Assembly (NCBI GenBank): GCA_026913215.1
Contig: JAPTYK010000002.1
Span: 620,001 to 684,000, forward strand
DNA length: 64,000 nucleotides
Reading direction: 5' to 3'
Source: Streptomyces diastatochromogenes
GTDB lineage: Bacteria; Actinomycetota; Actinomycetes; Streptomycetales; Streptomycetaceae
Of this stretch, positions 17,040 to 26,137 are shown in pieces. Within the stretch, counting starts at the first letter, position 1. The number at the start of each line of letters is the position of its first letter. The notes under the pieces were generated by a model. That model was not told the origin of the DNA. It saw only the letters and a list, made by a program, of their open reading frames with translations, and made no database searches. The translations under genes and the position numbers were made by a program.

Positions 17040-17933
17040 GTGAGGTCTGCCGAAGCGCCACTCGACTGGAGGTCGGTGGAGGTCGCCGTGCCCCGCCGGC
17101 CGGGTCGGCTGCCGGGGGTCAGTATGGCCGGGTTCCGCCAGCTCGCTCCGGCAGACATGGACATCGCCATGGTCGCGCACCCCTCGGTGACCCTGTTCGT
17201 GGACCTGAGCGACGGAGGCAGCTTTGTCCACGACGCCCATGGTCGGCGCGAATGCGGCAGCACGGTCGTCGGGCTGGTACCCGGCGACCTTCTGCTCGGG
17301 GGCCGGGCGGCAGGGGGGATCGAATGCCTCCAGATCCGGTTGTCGCCGGTCCTGGCGGGCGCGGTGTTCGGAGCGTCGAGCGACCTCAGCGGGACGGCGG
17401 TCTCCCTGGAGGATGTCTGGGGCCCCGACGCAGGGCGAACCGAGGAAAGGCTGCGGGCCGCCACGTCGTGGGACGAGCGGTTCACGATCGCAACGGACGC
17501 CCTCTGCCGACGGATGAGCGTCCGCCCGTCGCTTGATCCGGAGATCGCCGCTGCCTGGCGCCTGATGCTCACCAGCCGGGGCCAGGTGCGCGTCGACAGC
17601 CTGGCGAACGAGGTGGGATGGAGCCGCAAGCGCCTGTGGTCCCGCTTCCGGTCCCAGATCGGCCTCACCCCCAAGCACGCCGCCCGGCTGGTGCGCTTCG
17701 ACCGCGCCGCCCATCTCCTCGCGGCGGGCAACGCCGCCGCCCAGGTGGCGGCCACCAGCGGCTACGCCGACCAGGCCCACCTCCACCGCGAGGTCAAAGC
17801 GTTCACCGGCGCGACACCCACCGCCGTAGCCGCCGCGCCGTGGCTCGCCATCGATGACGTCGCGTGGCCGACCTCGTCCCCGGACCTGACACCGTCGACC
17901 TCTCCGATCCATCAGGTTCCGCCGAAGTGCTGA
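17040..17933 (+). CDS. AraC-family transcriptional regulator
   Basis: 297 residues from GTG 17040. The C-terminal third carries the two helix-turn-helices of the AraC/XylS DNA-binding domain (VDSLANEVGWSRKRLWSRFR and AAAQVAATSGYADQAHLHRE, then FTGATPTAV). The N-terminal ~170 residues form the ligand-binding part, with VPGDLLLGGRAAGGIECLQI. It lies 24 bases behind the hydrolase gene and most likely regulates it in response to the substrate or product. Confidence 0.92.
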   Translation: MRSAEAPLDWRSVEVAVPRRPGRLPGVSMAGFRQLAPADMDIAMVAHPSVTLFVDLSDGGSFVHDAHGRRECGSTVVGLVPGDLLLGGRAAGGIECLQIRLSPVLAGAVFGASSDLSGTAVSLEDVWGPDAGRTEERLRAATSWDERFTIATDALCRRMSVRPSLDPEIAAAWRLMLTSRGQVRVDSLANEVGWSRKRLWSRFRSQIGLTPKHAARLVRFDRAAHLLAAGNAAAQVAATSGYADQAHLHREVKAFTGATPTAVAAAPWLAIDDVAWPTSSPDLTPSTSPIHQVPPKC

Positions 17934-18469
17934 CGTTCGCGTCCGCGCCGGTCGTTCCGGTGACGACCTCGGCCCCTCCGGCCATGGGCGCGGTCCGGTG
18001 CGACTCCGAGAAGGCCACCGACGGCGGCAGGCACGTCTGCGCCCACCCGGCGGCCGTCCCGGACCTCTCCCTGAGCCGGCCGAAGCCGAAGCGGGCGGGG
18101 CGCGATGGTCAAGCACGTCTACGACGCGCAGCAGGCCCTGGACGCCAAGCCCGGCTACAGGCTCGCGCATGAATCAGCCGTGTCGGTTCCGATGCCACGC
18201 CCGGGGCCGGGGAATCAACCCCGACGGCGTCCAGGAGGAACACGACCCCATCGCCGAGCACTACCTGCTTCAGGTCTGGCCGGCCACAACCTGACGGCAT
18301 GCCTTCCCTTTGCCGACGCACACATGAACGTGGCCCTGGCGGCATTCTCGTAACCGGAGATCATCTCGATGACACGGAGCGTTTTCCCACCTCGCGTTGA
18401 GGTTCGGTGAAGGGTGGCGACTGCCTTCGCCGAGGCTGTCGCCATCACCTCGGTCGAGGTTGGCGCCAG
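17934..18469. other. No recognisable gene
   Basis: Short open frames only. One at 18105-18350 (MVKHVYDAQQALDAKPGYRL) has a start and moderate coding bias, but no ribosome binding site or known family. Probably eroded sequence. Confidence 0.4.
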
Positions 18470-18605
18470 GGCGGCCAGTTGCCCGGTCAGGTGCCCCAGC
18501 GTGCGGCTGGACCGATCGATCGATGATGGGTGGACAAGCACGCGAGCTCCTGGCGGACACGGGTGATCTTGGTCGAAGCCCCGTCTACCAGGAGCTTCGT
18601 CGTTC
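18470..18605 (+). repeat. Inverted duplicated element, copy A (upstream of chitinase)
   Basis: This ~135-base segment is recognisably similar to the reverse complement of 20690-20850. Shared tracts include GTGCGGCTGGAC followed by a variant of GATCGATCGATGATGGGTGG, and AAGCACGCGA before a hairpin. Both copies can be read as VRLDRS(I/V)DDGWTS. The 3' part forms a stem of GCTCCTGG with CCAGGAGC around a ~34-base loop. The two copies face each other across the chitinase gene. Confidence 0.6.
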
Positions 18606-18677
18606 CGTACGGCCCAAGCCCGTCAACGCCCCGGCGCTGCGGCCGGATGGGAAGGGCTCCCGGCGGCCGTTCACCTT

Positions 18678-18689
18678 TGGTCCAGACCT
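18678..18689. promoter_or_regulatory. DasR-type (dre/chitin) site
   Basis: TGGTCCAGACCT matches the 12-base element found before Streptomyces chitinase genes, within the wider dre consensus for the GntR-family repressor DasR, which is released by GlcN-6-P when chitin products enter the cell. It ends one base before the -35 hexamer of the chitinase promoter. Only one copy is visible, where several chi promoters carry two. Confidence 0.75.
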
Positions 18690-18690
18690 A

Positions 18691-18719
18691 TTGACGGGCC
18701 CGGTCACCCCTCCTACGAT
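18691..18719 (+). promoter_or_regulatory. Chitinase promoter (-35 TTGACG, -10 TACGAT)
   Basis: TTGACG (18691-18696), a 17-base spacer and TACGAT (18714-18719) fit a vegetative sigma-70-type promoter. Transcription would start near 18726 and give a leader of about 120 bases before the chitinase ATG. The DasR-type site abuts the -35 box, consistent with repression in the absence of chitin oligomers. Confidence 0.65.
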
Positions 18720-18844
18720 CCCGTCGACCACCGCACTGCATCTCTCCCCTTGCATCCGGGGCCGTGCGTCCACACCCCCACACCCCCCACACACACGCAT
18801 ACGCATGCTCACGCCCACGGCACGTGGCGAGAATGGAGCACAGC

Positions 18845-20563
18845 ATGTTCCGTCGGAGGAATCGCGTTCTGCCCGAGGCGGGTGACGGGCGTTCGGCCGC
18901 CGCCCGGACTCGGCGCGGCTCGACCGTCCTGACCCGTACGCTCGCCGGGGTGAGCGCCGCGACCGTCATCGGTGCCTGTGTCACCGTGGCCGGTTCCGGC
19001 TCGGCCGACGCCGTCGGCACCAACCTGGTGGCCAACTCCGGCTTCGAAAGCGGCCTTTCCGACTGGTCGTGTACCAATGGCTCCGGCGCGGTCGTCAACA
19101 GCCCGGCGCACTCCGGCTCGTCCGCGCTGAAGGGCACGCCGTCCGGCCTGGACAACGCGCAGTGCACCCAGACGGTCAGCGTGCAGCCCAACTCGAAGTA
19201 CACGCTGAGCGCCTTCGTCCAGGGCAGTTACGTCTACCTCGGCGCCAGCGGCACCGGTGCCACCAGCGAGCCGCAGACCTGGACGCCCAGCTCCTCGTCG
19301 TACAGCCAGCTCAGCGTCGACTTCACCACCGGTGCGAACACCACATCGGTGACGGTCTACCTGCACGGCTGGTACGGGACGCCCGCGTACTTCGCGGACG
19401 ACGTGTCGCTCACCGGCCCCGGTGGCACGACGTCCCCGCCGACCACCACGCCGCCGACCACGCCTCCGCCCACCACGCCCCCGCCCACCACGCCCCCGCC
19501 CACCACTGCGCCACCCACCACGCCCCCACCCACCACGCCCCCACCCACCACCGCGCCGCCCACCACTCCGCCGACCACCCCGCCCACCACCAACCCTCCG
19601 GGCGACGCCACCTGCGCCACGAAGCCCAAGCCGGCCGGCAAGGTGCTGCAGGGGTACTGGGAGAACTGGGACGGCGCCTCGAACGGCGTCCACCCCGGTA
19701 TGGGCTGGGTCCCCATCACGGACAGCCGGATCGCGCAGAACGGCTACAACGTCATCAACGCGGCCTTCCCGGTGATCCTCTCTGACGGAACCGTCCTGTG
19801 GGAGGACGGCATGGACGCGGGCGTGAAGGTGTCGACGCCGGCGGAGATGTGTGAGGCCAAGGCGAAGGGCGCCACGATCCTGATGTCCATCGGCGGCGCG
19901 GCCGCGGGCATCGACCTGTCGTCGAGCAAGGTCGCCGACCGCTTCGTGGAGACGGTCGTCCCGATCCTCCAGAAGTACAACTTCGACGGGATCGACATCG
20001 ACATCGAGACCGGCCTGTCCGGCAGCGGGAACATCAACACCCTGTCCGCCTCCCAGTCCAACCTGATCCGCATCATCGACGGCGTGCTCGCCAAGATGCC
20101 GGCGGGCTTCGGCCTGACGATGGCGCCCGAGACCGCGTACGTCACCGGCGGCAGCGTCACCTACGGGTCCATCTGGGGCTCGTACCTGCCGATCATCAAG
20201 AAGTACGCGGACAACGGCCGGCTGTGGTGGCTCAACATGCAGTACTACAACGGCAGCATGTACGGCTGCTCGGGCGACTCGTACCAGGCCGGCACCGTGG
20301 CGGGCTTCGCCGCTCAGACCACCTGCCTCAACAACGGCCTGACCATCCAGGGCACCACGATCAAGGTCCCGTACGACAAGCAGGTGCCCGGCCTGCCGGC
20401 GCAGCCCGGCGCGGGCGGCGGCTACATGGCGCCCAGCCAGGTCAGCCAGGCGTGGAACACGTTCAACGGCTCGCTCAAGGGCCTCATGACGTGGTCCATC
20501 AACTGGGACGGCTCGAAGGGCTGGTCCTTCGGCAACAACGCCAAGGCCCTGCAGAACCGCTGA
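18845..20563 (+). CDS. Secreted GH18 chitinase with N-terminal carbohydrate-binding module
   Basis: 572 residues hydrolysing beta-1,4-GlcNAc bonds of chitin outside the cell. ATG 18845 is chosen because GGAG lies six bases upstream. A signal peptide with an extended Arg-rich n-region runs to about SGSADA (residue 56). A beta-sandwich carbohydrate-binding module follows (NLVANSGFESGLSDWSC to AYFADDVSLTG), then a Pro/Thr linker of ~50 residues (PPTTPPPTTPPPTT repeats). The GH18 barrel follows, with KVLQGYWENWDGA, the ILMSIGGAA strand and the catalytic DGIDIDIE at 381-388 (acid Glu388). The ending MTWSINWDGSKGWSF is typical of ChiC/ChiD-like family 18 enzymes. A DasR site, promoter and terminator frame it as a single gene. 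Confidence 0.96.
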   Translation: MFRRRNRVLPEAGDGRSAAARTRRGSTVLTRTLAGVSAATVIGACVTVAGSGSADAVGTNLVANSGFESGLSDWSCTNGSGAVVNSPAHSGSSALKGTPSGLDNAQCTQTVSVQPNSKYTLSAFVQGSYVYLGASGTGATSEPQTWTPSSSSYSQLSVDFTTGANTTSVTVYLHGWYGTPAYFADDVSLTGPGGTTSPPTTTPPTTPPPTTPPPTTPPPTTAPPTTPPPTTPPPTTAPPTTPPTTPPTTNPPGDATCATKPKPAGKVLQGYWENWDGASNGVHPGMGWVPITDSRIAQNGYNVINAAFPVILSDGTVLWEDGMDAGVKVSTPAEMCEAKAKGATILMSIGGAAAGIDLSSSKVADRFVETVVPILQKYNFDGIDIDIETGLSGSGNINTLSASQSNLIRIIDGVLAKMPAGFGLTMAPETAYVTGGSVTYGSIWGSYLPIIKKYADNGRLWWLNMQYYNGSMYGCSGDSYQAGTVAGFAAQTTCLNNGLTIQGTTIKVPYDKQVPGLPAQPGAGGGYMAPSQVSQAWNTFNGSLKGLMTWSINWDGSKGWSFGNNAKALQNR

Positions 20564-20567
20564 TCCC

Positions 20568-20599
20568 GGTGCGTCCGGCCCGGCGGGGCCGGACGCACC
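20568..20599 (+). terminator. Strong hairpin terminator after the chitinase gene
   Basis: GGTGCGTCCGGCCC (20568-20581), loop GGCG and the exact complement GGGCCGGACGCACC (20586-20599) form a 14-base-pair stem five bases after the stop codon. There is no U-tract, as is usual in Streptomyces. Confidence 0.9.
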
Positions 20600-20689
20600 G
20601 ACCCCAGGGCGTGACACGCGTGAACGTGAAGCACGAGAAGCCGATCTCAACCCGTCGGCGGTGTCCGCCAGTCGGGCAGCTCTGCAACG

Positions 20690-20850
20690 CGATGAAGCTC
20701 CTGGTGGGAGGCGTCATGGTCAGGAACCACGGTGCCCCACCAGGAGGTTCGCGTGCTTCTCCACCCGTCGTCGACTGCTGGTCCACCCGTCATCGACGGA
20801 TCTGTCCAGCCGCACCCTGCACCACCCGAGCGCTCGGCCGTAGGCCCGGC
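20690..20850 (-). repeat. Inverted duplicated element, copy B (downstream of chitinase)
   Basis: Reverse-complement counterpart of 18470-18605. On the minus strand it reads GGGTGCGGCTGGACAGATCC and then the same GGGTGGA...AAGCACGCGA order. Its hairpin is better preserved than in copy A: CTCCTGGTGGG pairs perfectly with CCCACCAGGAG over 11 bases. Copy B has an extra ~20-base internal duplication (GACGGGTGGA twice). Confidence 0.6.
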
Positions 20851-20889
20851 GGCGGGCGATCGGACGCGCCGGCGGCGTCCCGCCCGCGC

Positions 20890-21605
20890 CTACCCCGGTC
20901 CGACCAGCCCGCACTCGTACGCGAAGATCACCGCCTGCACCCGGTCCCGCAACCCCAGCTTGGCCATGACCCGGCCGAGATGTTTCTTCACCGTGGGCTC
21001 CGCGAGACCGAGGGCGGCGGCGAGTTCGGCGTTGGTCAGGCCGCGGGCGGCCCCCAGCAGGACCTCCCGCTCGCGCGCGGTCAGCACGCGCAGCCGCTCC
21101 GCGGCGCCCCGCTGCCCCCACTCCCGCCACCGTCGCCCCCGTCGCCGTCGCCTCCACCACCGTTGTCCCCGGTGGTGGGGAGCAGGTGCGCGAACCGGTC
21201 CAGCAGCCGCCGGGTCACGCGGGGGGAGACCACGGCGTCCCCCCGGGCCACGTCGCGGATCGCCGCCAGCAGCTCCTCCGGCCGGCTGTTCTTCAGCAGG
21301 AAGCCGGAGGCCCCGGCACGCAGCGCCTCGAAGGCGTACGCGTCCAGATCGAAGGTCGTGAGCACCAGCACCCGCGTCCCGGGCACCTCGCGCAGCAGCA
21401 GCCGGGTCGCCTCAATGCCGTCGGTGCCCGACATCCGTACGTCCATCAGCACCACGTCCGGCCGCAGCCGCCGCGCCAGCTCCACCGCCGCCGCCCCGTC
21501 GGCCGCCTCCCCGACCGGCTCCATGTCCGGCTCGGCGCGCAGGATCATGCCAAACGCCAGCCGCAGCAACTCCTCGTCGTCCACCAACAGCACCCGGACG
21601 CTCAC
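20890..21605 (-). pseudogene. NarL/LuxR-type response regulator with one frameshift
   Basis: Starts at GTG 21605 with GGAG six bases upstream: VSVRVLLVDDEELLRLAFGM. The receiver domain is complete (DDE, phospho-acceptor in VVLMDVRMSGTDGIEA, Lys in FLLKNSRPEELL). A Gly/Asp-rich stretch follows. Near 21115-21125, in a run of G, the frame is lost, and the LuxR helix-turn-helix (LTAREREVLLGAARGLTNAE, TVKKHLGRVMAKLGLRDR) continues in another frame to 20890. Correction of one base gives a normal ~235-residue regulator. It forms a pair with the kinase directly upstream. Confidence 0.8.
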
Positions 21606-23107
21606 GGCGAGCTCCGGGATCCAGCCGTACGAAGACCCGCCAGCCGCCGCCCGGCCGCGGCCCGCCTCCAGCACCCCGCCGAAGGCCGCGGCGCGCTCCC
21701 GCATTCCCGTGAGACCCCGCCCGGATCCGGCGGATCCAGCGGACCCGGCGGATCCAGCGGACCCGGCGGATCCAGCGGACCCTGCGGACCCGGCGGACCC
21801 TGCGGATCCAGCGGACCCGGCGGATCCAGCGGACCCGGCGGATCCAGCGGACCCTGCGGATCCAGCGGACCCTGCGGATCCGGCGGACCCTGCGGACTCG
21901 GCGGATCCAGCGAATACAGCGGATCCGGTGCGCCCGGCGGATCCCGGCCGCCCGGTTCCTCCAGCCCGCCCGTCGTCGGTCACCTCGACCGTGACCGCCC
22001 CCGGCGCGCAGGCCACCCGCACCTCGGCGCGCGACCCCTCCGGGGCATGGCGCAACGCGTTGGTCAGCGACTCCTGGACGATCCGGTGCACCGTCAGCTG
22101 CGCCGCGGCGGCACCCCGGCGGCCTCGCCGTCCACCCGCAGGCGGGTCGCGAGGCCCGCCGCCTCCATCCGCTCGCACAGCGCCCCGAGCTGCCCGATCC
22201 CCGGGGCGACCGCCGGTCGTCCCCGGGCCAGGAGCCGGGACCGTCCCCGGGACCCAGGTGGGGACCTGCGCTGGGATCCACGGGGGGACCTGCACCGGGA
22301 CCTGCACCGGGACCTGCACCGGGACCCACACCGGGACCCGCGCCGAGACCCGCGTCAGGCCCGGTGTCCTGGAGCAGACTCAGCCCCAGCGCCCGCCGCA
22401 TGTCGGTCAGCGCCTGCCGCCCGGTCTCCGCGATCAAGGCCGTCACGGTGGAGGCGTCGGCCGGCCGTGCGTGCCCGAGCGCGTCCGCCAGCGCCACCAC
22501 CACCGACAGGCCGTGCGTCACGCTGTCGTGCAACTCCCGCGCGATCCGGGCCCGTTCCTCCTCCACCGCCCGCCGTTCCCGCTCGTCGCGGTCCCGTTCG
22601 AGCCGCGCAAGCCGCTCCGCCCGCGCGGCCCGCCGGATCCGGGTGTTCGCCCCGAGCAGGGCGCTCGCGGCGACCGCCGCCGTCATCGCGGCGGCCGAGG
22701 CGAGGAACCGGCCTCGGGCGCCCAGCGCCCGCCGCCAGTACCGCCCCGGCCACCGCCACCAGGCCCGCCGCCCACGCCGACCGGTACGGCGCCCGCGCGG
22801 TCACCGTCCCGAGGGCGACCAGCAGTGCCGCGTCGGCCGGCAACTGGACGCCCAGCAGCCACTGCGCGAACGCCGCGGTGGCGATCACTCCGAACACGGC
22901 CCGGGGCGCCCGCCGCCGCCACACCAACGGCAGCACCAGAGCCGTCTGCAGGGCGAAGCCCGTACCGTCCGCCACCCGCCCCGGCCCGAGCGTCACCAGG
23001 AACAGGCCCGCCGCGAGCACGGCATCCGCCACCAGGGGCGGAACCCGCCCCGGCAGCCAGGCGACGGCGCCCCGCAGGCCCGTCCGTACCGCCCCGGTCT
23101 CCGCCAT
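21603..23107 (-). pseudogene. NarL-type sensor histidine kinase (HisKA_3) with several frameshifts and an Ala-Gly-Ser repeat
   Basis: Reads from ATG 23107 (AGGAGGGG upstream) through four or five hydrophobic helices (LLVADAVLAAGLFLVTLGPG, APRAVFGVIATAAFAQWLLG). The frame changes near 22725, giving LASAAAMTAAVAASALLGAN and the H box ARIARELHDSVTHGLSVVV (HisKA_3). Further frame changes near 22220 and 22110 precede LTVHRIVQESLTNALRHAPE (N box) and the G2 box GRGLTGMRERA. Between D box and G2 box sits a ~70-residue (Ala-Gly-Ser)n insertion from a 9-base repeat. At least three single-base corrections would be needed for a functional kinase. It overlaps the start of the response regulator. Confidence 0.75.
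21720..21960. repeat. 9-base tandem repeat (GGATCCAGC / GGACCCGGC) inside the kinase
   Basis: About 25 copies of a 9-base unit, with alternating variants GGATCCAGC, GGACCCGGC, GGACCCTGC and GGATCCGGC. In the kinase frame they encode Ala-Gly-Ser tripeptides within the ATP-lid region. On the plus strand the same DNA is an open frame of Asp-Pro-Ala repeats. Confidence 0.92.
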
Positions 23108-23117
23108 CCTGCCCCTC

Positions 23118-23203
23118 CTCGCGTCCGCTCCTCGCGTCCGCTCTCGCGTCCGCTCCTCGCGTCCGCTCCTCGCGTCCGCTCCTCGCGTCCGCTCCTCCGC
23201 GCG
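23118..23203. repeat. Tandem 13-15-base repeats (CTCGCGTCCGCTC)
   Basis: Six or seven copies of CTCGCGTCCGCTC lie directly upstream of the kinase start. One copy lacks a base pair, so the period is 15 with a 13-base interruption. An inverted copy (GAGGAGCGGACGCGAGGA) is found at 23331-23348, about 130 bases away. They could affect transcription of the divergent kinase and hydrolase genes. Confidence 0.85.
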
Positions 23204-23458
23204 AAGGAGTCCCGGCGTCCTCACCGGAGCCCCACAGTAGGACCCCCGCGCCCGCGAAGGCGTCCACCCACTGACGGACACCGGGGAGACCGGGGGAGAC
23301 CCCGGGCCACCGGGGGATCCTCCGTACGGAGGAGCGGACGCGAGGACGGGGCGACCCACGCCCACCGACGGGATCGTCCCCCGGCAGGGCGCCCCGCACC
23401 CCCCGGCGGCGGAACCCTGGTGACGACCCCACAGCCGTACCGCCCGAGGAGCCCGCCC

Positions 23459-24771
23459 ATGCCCCCGACCCGCCGCACCCTGCTCGGCACGCTCGGCGCC
23501 GCCGCGCTCGCCACCGTGGCCGCCGCACCCGCCGCTGGCAACCGTCCGGCCGCCCCGCCCCCGCCCCCGGCAACCGCCCGGCCGACCGGGCCCCGGAAGC
23601 CGCCCTGCCGCCCCGGCCCGGGGACACGGCCCAGGGCCCGTCCACGGCGCCCCTGTTCCGCTGCGGCTGCCCGCGCCCACCGGGCCCTGGCCCGTCGGTA
23701 CCGTCGCGCTGCACCTGGTCGACGACAGCCGCCCCGACCCCCTCCTCCCACCAAGCCCTACCGGGAGCTCATGGTCGGCCTCTGGTACCCGGCGGGATCC
23801 GGCGCCGGGCAGCCGAGGGCCCCTGGCTGCCCCCGGCGCGGCGGCCGACTGGGACGCGCACTCCGCACCGGCCCTCGGTGTCCCCGCCGGCGCCGCCGAC
23901 TGGCGGGGATCAGGACCCACGCCCGCACCGGCGCGCCCGTCGCCCGCCGCGCCGGCCGGCTGCCCGTGGTGCTGTTCTCCTCCGGCGACGGCGGCTCGCG
24001 CGCCCTCGGCACCACCCTGGTCGAGGAGCTGGCGAGCCGCGCCACCTCGTCGTCGCCCTCGACTCCACGTACGAGGCCGAACAGGTCGAGTTCCCGGGCG
24101 GCCGGGTCGAACGCGCCCTCCCACTCCCCGACGACCTCACCCCGGAAGTCATCGCCGCCCTCCTCGCCGGGCACTCCCGGGCCCGCCTTGCCGACGCCCG
24201 CTTCGTCCTCGGCGCACTCGACCGACTCGCCCGCGGACACCGCCCCGATACCGGCACCCACCCGCTCCCGGACGGCCTCGCCGACGCCATCGACCCGACC
24301 AGGACCGGCGTCCTCGGCCAGTCCCTCGGCGGTTCCGTCGCCGCCCAGCTCGCCCACGACGAACCCCGCGTCCGCGCGGCGGCCAACCTCGACGGCGCCC
24401 TCCTCGGCCCCGTCGCCGACAGCGGCCTCGCCAAGCCCTTCCTCCTGATGGCCTCCGGCACGAAGACCCTCCGCACCGAACCCAGCTGGGCCTCCTGCTG
24501 GGCGGCATCCACCGGCCCCCGGCACGCCCTGCGTCTACGCGCCGCCGCCCACGGCTCGTACACCGACCTCCAGGTCCTCCTACCCCAGCTCGCCCGCCAC
24601 CTCCCCCTCCCCGACACGGCCGGACTCATCGGCACCATCACCCCCCACCGCTCCCTGGCCGCCCAGCGCACCGCCGTCACCGCCTTCTTCGGGCAGTACC
24701 TGACAGGGCGACCCACCACCTTCCTCGACCGCCCCGGCGACGACTGGCCGGAGCTGGAGGTACTGCACTGA
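23459..24771 (+). pseudogene. Secreted alpha/beta hydrolase (lipase/PAF-acetylhydrolase-like), multiply frameshifted
   Basis: ATG 23459 begins MPPTRRTLLGTLGAAALATV, a twin-arginine-like signal peptide. Homologous pieces continue in changing frames: TKPYRELMVGLWYPAGSG, RLPVVLFSSGDGGSRALGTT, then HLVVALDSTYEAEQVEFPGG, the nucleophile elbow TGVLGQSLGGSVAAQLAHDE and AAHGSYTDLQVLLPQL. The last 260 residues, from about 24046 to the stop at 24771, are in one frame. At least four frame changes lie before 24046. The fold is that of Streptomyces secreted lipases related to platelet-activating-factor acetylhydrolase. Confidence 0.75.
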
Positions 24772-25216
24772 ACCGGCCGGCCCGGCACCCCCCGTGGCGC
24801 CGGGCGGCAGCGCGGCGCGCACGGGAAGGGCCGAGACACGGGGCCGACATGACCGGAGGACGGACGGACCACCTACGCCTTCCCACGGTCCCGGCGCCGA
24901 GAGCGGACCACCCCGCCGGGCGGCGCGGACCGCCCGGCGGCCCGCGCCGCCCCGGAAAGGCTCCGCGCCCCGGAAAGGCTCCGCGCCCCGGAAAGGCTCC
25001 GCGCCCCGGAAAGGCTCCGCGCCCTGGAAAGGCTCCGCGCCCCGGAAAAGGTCCGCGCCCTGATCGCAGACATTCATCCGTCGAGCAGCAGGACCCCATC
25101 GCGGACCACACCGTCCGGCTCCTCCGCGCAGCGCACCATGTCATCGGGTGTGCGTGCTCCTGGCGGCACAGCGGTACATCCGGACGTAACGGCCCGTGCG
25201 AGAAATCCGACAGGGC
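24772..25216. other. Gene-free stretch with repeats
   Basis: Apart from the 18-base repeat array at 24951-25060, no coding or regulatory signal is recognised. Confidence 0.4.
24951..25060. repeat. 18-base tandem repeat (CGGAAAGGCTCCGCGCCC)
   Basis: Six copies, of which four are identical, one has CTGGAAAGG and one CGGAAAAGG with a lost C. On the plus strand the array encodes APRKGS repeats and on the minus strand FRGAEP repeats, but no supported gene contains it. Confidence 0.92.
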
Positions 25217-25776
25217 TCAGACGCGGGGCCAGTCCTGACCGGCTGTCACCTCGCGTGCGGCCTGACGCCGCTGGTCCTCTCCGCCGGGCAGGGGCCAGGC
25301 CCAGGTCGGCTGTTCCGCGGTGTTCAGGTCGTGGAGGAGGCGGACGAGCTGTGGACCTGCGGTGCCTGCGCCGTCCGGGACTGTGGGGCCGTGGACGGCG
25401 CGGAGTCCGGCGAAGCGTGCCAGTTCGCCCCCGTAAGCCCACGGCCTGCTCGATGGGTGCGGCCAGGTCACCGCGCGGCACCGTGCGATGCGGGCGAACC
25501 GACGAGGTACCGCGCAAAGCGGTGAGCCCATCGCTCCGGGCTGCCCGCCAGAGCCCACCCCACACCGGCACGCAACGGCGGGACGAAGCAGCGATACTCA
25601 TCGGTGCGCCAGAAGTCCACGCCCTGGAGCCGCTCGTCGACCACAGCGAGCAGCACGGGCCGCGACAGCTGGGAGACCAGTAGTCGCGACCCCGCACTGA
25701 ACACGCACAGCCCCGGCCGCCGGCGGTCCGACACGTCCAGGGACAGGCCCACCCACGTGCCGTCGTCCCTCGTCAC
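25217..25776 (-). pseudogene. Conserved hypothetical protein, two frameshifts
   Basis: The first frame (MTRDDGTWVGLSLDVSDRRR, VDFWRTDEYRCFVPPLRAGV, GWALAGSPERWAHRFARYLV) stops near 25470. The sequence continues in a second frame (LAAPIEQAVGLRGR) and then a third (GLRAVHGPTVPDGAGTAGPQ, LLHDLNTAEQPTWAWPLPGG) to the stop at 25217. All three have coding-type codon use and together make a ~185-residue cytoplasmic protein of a type I know only as hypothetical in Streptomyces. Two single-base changes would restore it. Confidence 0.6.
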
Positions 25777-26137
25777 ATCGCTGCGCTACATGCCGAGAGC
25801 GTAGACGCTGCCGCGGCGGACCCCCATGACACCTTTGGCCATCCGATACACCCACCCACACCGTGAGCCCATGGCCTCGGCCGGAATCACGCGCCGGTGC
25901 TCGTTGAAGCTCCTCACTCCGTGGAGACGAGGGGCTTGCGGGACGCTCCGCAGCGGTCGCTGATCAAGCAGTTCCCGTCGCGGCTGGCGGTCTCCGGCAG
26001 CCGTGCGACCGCGCGTGAACGCGCGGTCGGATCCGCCCTGTCGGATGGTTGTCGGTGATCTGTCGGAGACCACTGGCAGCGTGGGCGCCGGGTCGCTCCG
26101 CCGGGAGCGGCCGTCGCACCTCACGGGAGTTCTCGCC
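25777..26137. other. No recognisable gene
   Basis: About 360 bases upstream of the SDR gene with no supported coding sequence; presumably its promoter region. No clear -35/-10 pair was identified. Confidence 0.4.

Noticed and set aside
20224..23274. Plus-strand open frame of 1,016 codons with Asp-Pro-Ala repeats
   Set aside because: It covers the chitinase in a wrong frame and the antisense of the kinase repeat. The repeats come from the 9-base array, and nothing resembles a protein domain.
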